Source of the DNA: Thermaerobacter sp. PB12/4term
GTDB lineage: Bacteria; Bacillota; Sulfobacillia; Thermaerobacterales; Thermaerobacteraceae
Assembly (NCBI RefSeq): GCF_003403315.2
Contig: NZ_CP048407.1
Coordinates: 434,001 to 498,000, forward strand
Length of the DNA stretch: 64,000 nucleotides
Direction: 5' to 3'
Shown here piece after piece: positions 61,743-64,000 of the stretch. A program made the translations under genes and the position numbers. Under the pieces are notes generated by a model. The model was not told the origin of the DNA. It searched no databases and saw nothing but the letters and a program-made list of their open reading frames with translations. Each line of letters starts with the position of its first letter. Position 1 is the first letter of the stretch.

Positions 61743-62750
61743 ATGGAGAAGGAGGTTGGCGCCATGGGTCGCCACCCGGGGCCACGTCGGCCGGCTGGCG
61801 GTGCCCGCAGCACTCGCATCTGGCTGCCCTCGCGACCGCAGCTCCTGATGACCATAGCCGCTGCCACGCTTGTCTTGACCACGGCAGTTCCAGCCACGGC
61901 CCACGACCGCTGGGTCCAACCCTATTCCCCAGTGGTGACCAGTGGCCAGGTGGCCTATTTCGACATCATGCTCGGCAACCACAGCAACGAGCATCGGAGC
62001 TACCGGCTGGCCGGAAAACCAGGGCGCGAAGGGCTTGACGTCTTGGTGATCGGTCCCGATGGCCAGCGGACATCCTTGAACGACACGCTGTTCGACACGG
62101 GCGAGGCCGATGATACGCCCCCTGCCGGTCCCAAGGGCTACCTCTGCGGCTCGTTCGTCCCCCAATCGGAGGGGACTTACATTGTTGCCGCAACAGCCGA
62201 CGCAGTGTTGCAACACGGTGATGAACCGCCGTTCCGCAGCCTGTCCCTAGCCAAGACCGTGGTCATGGCGGCCAGTTCCTTGCCGGCAACCGCTTCGAAC
62301 GTGGAGGGCTACGATCGGCCGGTGGCGGACGACCGGCTGGAGATCGTCCCCAAGGTGAATCCGGCGGCTTTGTTCCCCGGCGAGGAGGTCCGGCTGCAGA
62401 TCCTGCTCAAAGGCGAGCCCCTGTCGGGCCAGAAGGTCGCCGTAATACGGCGCAGCACCTCGGAGTTCAAGGAATACGAGACCGACAGCCAAGGGATGAT
62501 CCGCTTCCCCGCCGGTGAACCGGACTACTACCTTGTCCGTCTTGAATACGACAGCCCCCAGGAGAAGCAGACCGGGCAGTACGAGAAGACGACCTACGAA
62601 GCAACCTTCACGTATGCGGTGCAGCGCCCGGCGGCGGGTAAGGTTGGCGGCCAGCGTGCAGCGGACAGAGTCCCTGGATGGGCGTGGCTTGTCGCGGGTG
62701 GCTTGCTAGGCGTGGCGGGAAGCGCCATCGGCGGCCGGTGGCGCCGCTAG
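61743..62750 (+). CDS. DUF4198-like secreted membrane-anchored protein
   Basis: A 335-residue exported protein: signal peptide (about 35-54, LLMTIAAATLVLTTAVPATA), mature start HDRWVQPYSPVV, two Ig-like beta domains (GQVAYFDIMLGNHSNE; GEEVRLQILLKGEPLSGQ, DSQGMIRFP) and a C-terminal anchor (GWAWLVAGGLLGVAGSAIGG). This fits DUF4198, a family often linked to metal uptake or resistance. Two start sites each have a good ribosome-binding site: ATG 61743 (AAGGAGG at 61729-61735) and ATG 61764 (AAGGAGG at 61749-61755, inside the gene). It precedes copC and is divergent from the two-component system. Codon use is less G+C-rich than elsewhere. Confidence 0.85.
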   Translation: MEKEVGAMGRHPGPRRPAGGARSTRIWLPSRPQLLMTIAAATLVLTTAVPATAHDRWVQPYSPVVTSGQVAYFDIMLGNHSNEHRSYRLAGKPGREGLDVLVIGPDGQRTSLNDTLFDTGEADDTPPAGPKGYLCGSFVPQSEGTYIVAATADAVLQHGDEPPFRSLSLAKTVVMAASSLPATASNVEGYDRPVADDRLEIVPKVNPAALFPGEEVRLQILLKGEPLSGQKVAVIRRSTSEFKEYETDSQGMIRFPAGEPDYYLVRLEYDSPQEKQTGQYEKTTYEATFTYAVQRPAAGKVGGQRAADRVPGWAWLVAGGLLGVAGSAIGGRWRR

Positions 62751-62812
62751 GCTCCCCTGTGGAGCATCCGTCGAGCCGGCCGGGTCGTGGGACCTGGCAG
62801 GAGGTTCGGGTC

Positions 62813-63433
62813 ATGGGCAGAGGTGCGAAGGCTGCTATGGGAAAGATGCCTCGGGATGGAGTGGGAGGCTTCGGGAGCGCAGTTGGTCGGGTCGCAACGG
62901 CGGCGCTGTCCGTGCTCGTTCTACTGGGCGTTGTCGGTAGCTGGGCGCGGCCGGTGGGCGCGCATGCCTTCGCTGTGGCGTCGTTTCCCAAGGAGAACGA
63001 GCGGCTGACCGAGGCGCCCGAGACCCTGTGGGTGCGTTTCACCGAACCCATCGAAACCGGTGTGAGCACCCTGCGACTGCTCGATGCGGCTGGTCAGGAG
63101 GTGGCCGGCACGCGCCAGTCGGCGGAGGGCGACCGGGGACTGCGACTCAGCGTCCCCCCACTGGCTCCCGGTGACTACACGCTGGAGTGGAAGGTGCTGG
63201 CTCAGGACGGGCACGTCACCCAAGGGACCATTCGGTTTTCCGTGGCGGGCGCCGGCGGACCGGAGGCTCGGCAGCCGGCGTCTCCAGCCCCAGCTCCTGC
63301 CCCGCCCCCCGAGATCGGAGCGGCCCCCCGTTCGCCACGCGGGCCTGGTGCGTCGGTGGTGGCGATCGGCGCGGCGTCCCTCGGTGTCTTGGTGGCGGGG
63401 GTCGCCGTTGGCTTGGCGCGGCGTCGCCGCTGA
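62813..63433 (+). CDS. copC: CopC-domain copper protein
   Basis: A 206-residue exported protein: signal peptide (VATAALSVLVLLGVVGSWARPVG), then the CopC fold beginning AHAFAVASFPKENERLTEAP, where the first His is the usual Cu(II) ligand, LWVRFTEPIETG, and LEWKVLAQDGHVTQG with a second His. A Pro/Ala linker and a C-terminal anchor (VVAIGAASLGVLVAGVAVGLA) follow. CopC proteins carry copper outside the cell. No CopD is present in this window. ATG 62813 follows CAGGAGGTT. It is likely co-transcribed with the DUF4198 gene 62 bp upstream. Confidence 0.88.
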   Translation: MGRGAKAAMGKMPRDGVGGFGSAVGRVATAALSVLVLLGVVGSWARPVGAHAFAVASFPKENERLTEAPETLWVRFTEPIETGVSTLRLLDAAGQEVAGTRQSAEGDRGLRLSVPPLAPGDYTLEWKVLAQDGHVTQGTIRFSVAGAGGPEARQPASPAPAPAPPPEIGAAPRSPRGPGASVVAIGAASLGVLVAGVAVGLARRRR

Positions 63434-63490
63434 TGGGCCAGCTTGATTCCCGCCTCCGGTGAACCCACCATGAGAGCGGGGGTGGTAAGT

Positions 63491-64000
63491 GTGGCCAAGC
63501 GCATCGCCATCCTGGTCGACGACATGTACGAGGACCTTGAGCTCTGGTACCCCTACTATCGCCTGCTGGAGGCGGGTCATCAGGTCGACCTGATCGGCAG
63601 CGAGCGGGAGCGGGCCTACACTAGCAAGCACCACTACCCGGCCAAGGCGGTGAAGTCCATCGCCGAGGTCCGGCCGGAAGACTACGACGGCGTGGTGATC
63701 CCCGGCGGCTACGCGCCGGATAAGATGCGCCGGGACGAGCGGATGGTCCGGTTCGTCCGGGAGATTCACGATCAGGGCAAGCTGGTGGCGGCCATCTGCC
63801 ATGCCGGCTGGATGCTGGTCTCGGCCGACGTGCTGCGCGGCCGGCGGGCCACCAGCGTCCGGGCCATTCGCGACGATATGCGCAACGCCGGCTGCGAGTG
63901 GGTGGACGAGCCCGTGGTGGTCGACGGGAACCTGGTGACCTCGCGGACGCCCGACGACCTGCCGGCCTACATGAAGGCGATCCTGGCCAAGCTGGGTGAG
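63491..64000 (+). CDS. DJ-1/PfpI family protein (partial, runs off the window)
   Basis: The start and first 170 residues of a PfpI/YhbO-type protein: AKRIAILVDDMYEDLELWYP, VVIPGGYAPDKMRRDERMV, and the nucleophile-elbow Cys in LVAAICHAGWML, followed by TSVRAIRDDMRNAGCEW. Members are chaperones, deglycases or proteases, so the activity is open. GTG 63491 has GGGGGTGG upstream; in-frame ATG 63470 is an alternative. The stop codon is beyond the window. An exact 11-mer copy lies in the coding region (63748-63758). Confidence 0.88.
   Translation, partial: MAKRIAILVDDMYEDLELWYPYYRLLEAGHQVDLIGSERERAYTSKHHYPAKAVKSIAEVRPEDYDGVVIPGGYAPDKMRRDERMVRFVREIHDQGKLVAAICHAGWMLVSADVLRGRRATSVRAIRDDMRNAGCEWVDEPVVVDGNLVTSRTPDDLPAYMKAILAKLGE

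Larger units (their letters stand above)
11871..63758. repeat. Dispersed 11-mer GGACGAACCGG (15 exact copies)
   Basis: Exact copies on the + strand start at 11871, 15527, 19494, 24729, 27780, 33322, 44915, 46880, 48068 and 59113; complement copies (CCGGTTCGTCC) start at 19573, 30675, 37104, 57664 and 63748. One-base variants occur at 911, 41251, 47693, 48285 and 53422, and a 12-mer with one extra C (GGACGAACCCGG) at 3735, 10850, 15598, 24087 and 49989. The entry spans the first to the last exact copy. Encoded residues vary (DEP, TNR, GSS, RFV), so the conservation is at the DNA level. Confidence 0.85.

Overview
The window looks like chromosome from a very G+C-rich, spore-forming, probably thermophilic Firmicute of the Thermaerobacter type. 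The taxonomic call is inference. It rests on the G+C content (my rough estimate is in the mid-70s percent), AGGAGG-type ribosome-binding sites with many GTG and TTG starts, a GlnR/GlnA pair with a Bacillus-type GlnR operator, a Bacillus-like MntR, and several spore-cortex-type enzymes (two SleB-like hydrolases, a CwlD-like amidase, a YaaH/SleL-like GH18 protein). I see no prophage, insertion sequence or CRISPR array. Because stop codons are scarce at this base composition, many long antisense reading frames are meaningless.

Layout. 0.3-8 kb: Cys-rich protein, M23 peptidase, GT4 glycosyltransferase, an ECF sigma factor translationally coupled to an anti-sigma/DUF4349 membrane protein, and a secreted subtilase. 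8-18 kb: DNA repair and cell wall, polA-mutM, two tandem SleB-like genes, coaE, a lytic transglycosylase and two tRNA-Leu genes. 18-26 kb: RibD-like reductase convergent with a folP fusion, an SDR, a cwlD-SleL type operon and a membrane protein. 26-30 kb: MHS transporter and acetyl-CoA synthetase. 30-34 kb: a 1120-residue composite protein combining RNA polymerase alpha-CTD-like, sigma region 4-like and HARE-HTH-like modules, the most unusual gene here. 34-44 kb: phosphosugar isomerase, binding protein, thiamine pyrophosphokinase, SH3 protein, mntR, cupredoxin, M28 peptidase, an MhqO-MhqD type fusion and a double P-loop ATPase. 44-59.7 kb: glnR-glnA, DUF192, a GH2-like protein with a GT2 synthase, lipoprotein, ABC exporter, a frameshifted SRPBCC gene, thioesterase, fba, glpX and a GAF protein. 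59.7-63.4 kb: a NarL-type two-component system divergent from DUF4198 and copC, with visibly lower G+C than the rest. The window ends inside a DJ-1/PfpI gene.

Three patterns cut across genes. (1) The 11-mer GGACGAACCGG (or its complement CCGGTTCGTCC) occurs exactly 15 times, in coding and non-coding DNA, on both strands and in different reading frames; chance predicts far less than one copy. (2) Conserved enzymes (MutM, PolA, FolP, the sigma factor, the ABC exporter) carry long Pro/Ala/Gly-rich insertions, some of which contain this 11-mer. (3) Several regulatory sites are clear palindromes: the GlnR box, repeats at the composite-protein promoter, and an operator-like repeat between the two-component system and DUF4198/copC. 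All positions come from reading the sequence; no database search was possible.
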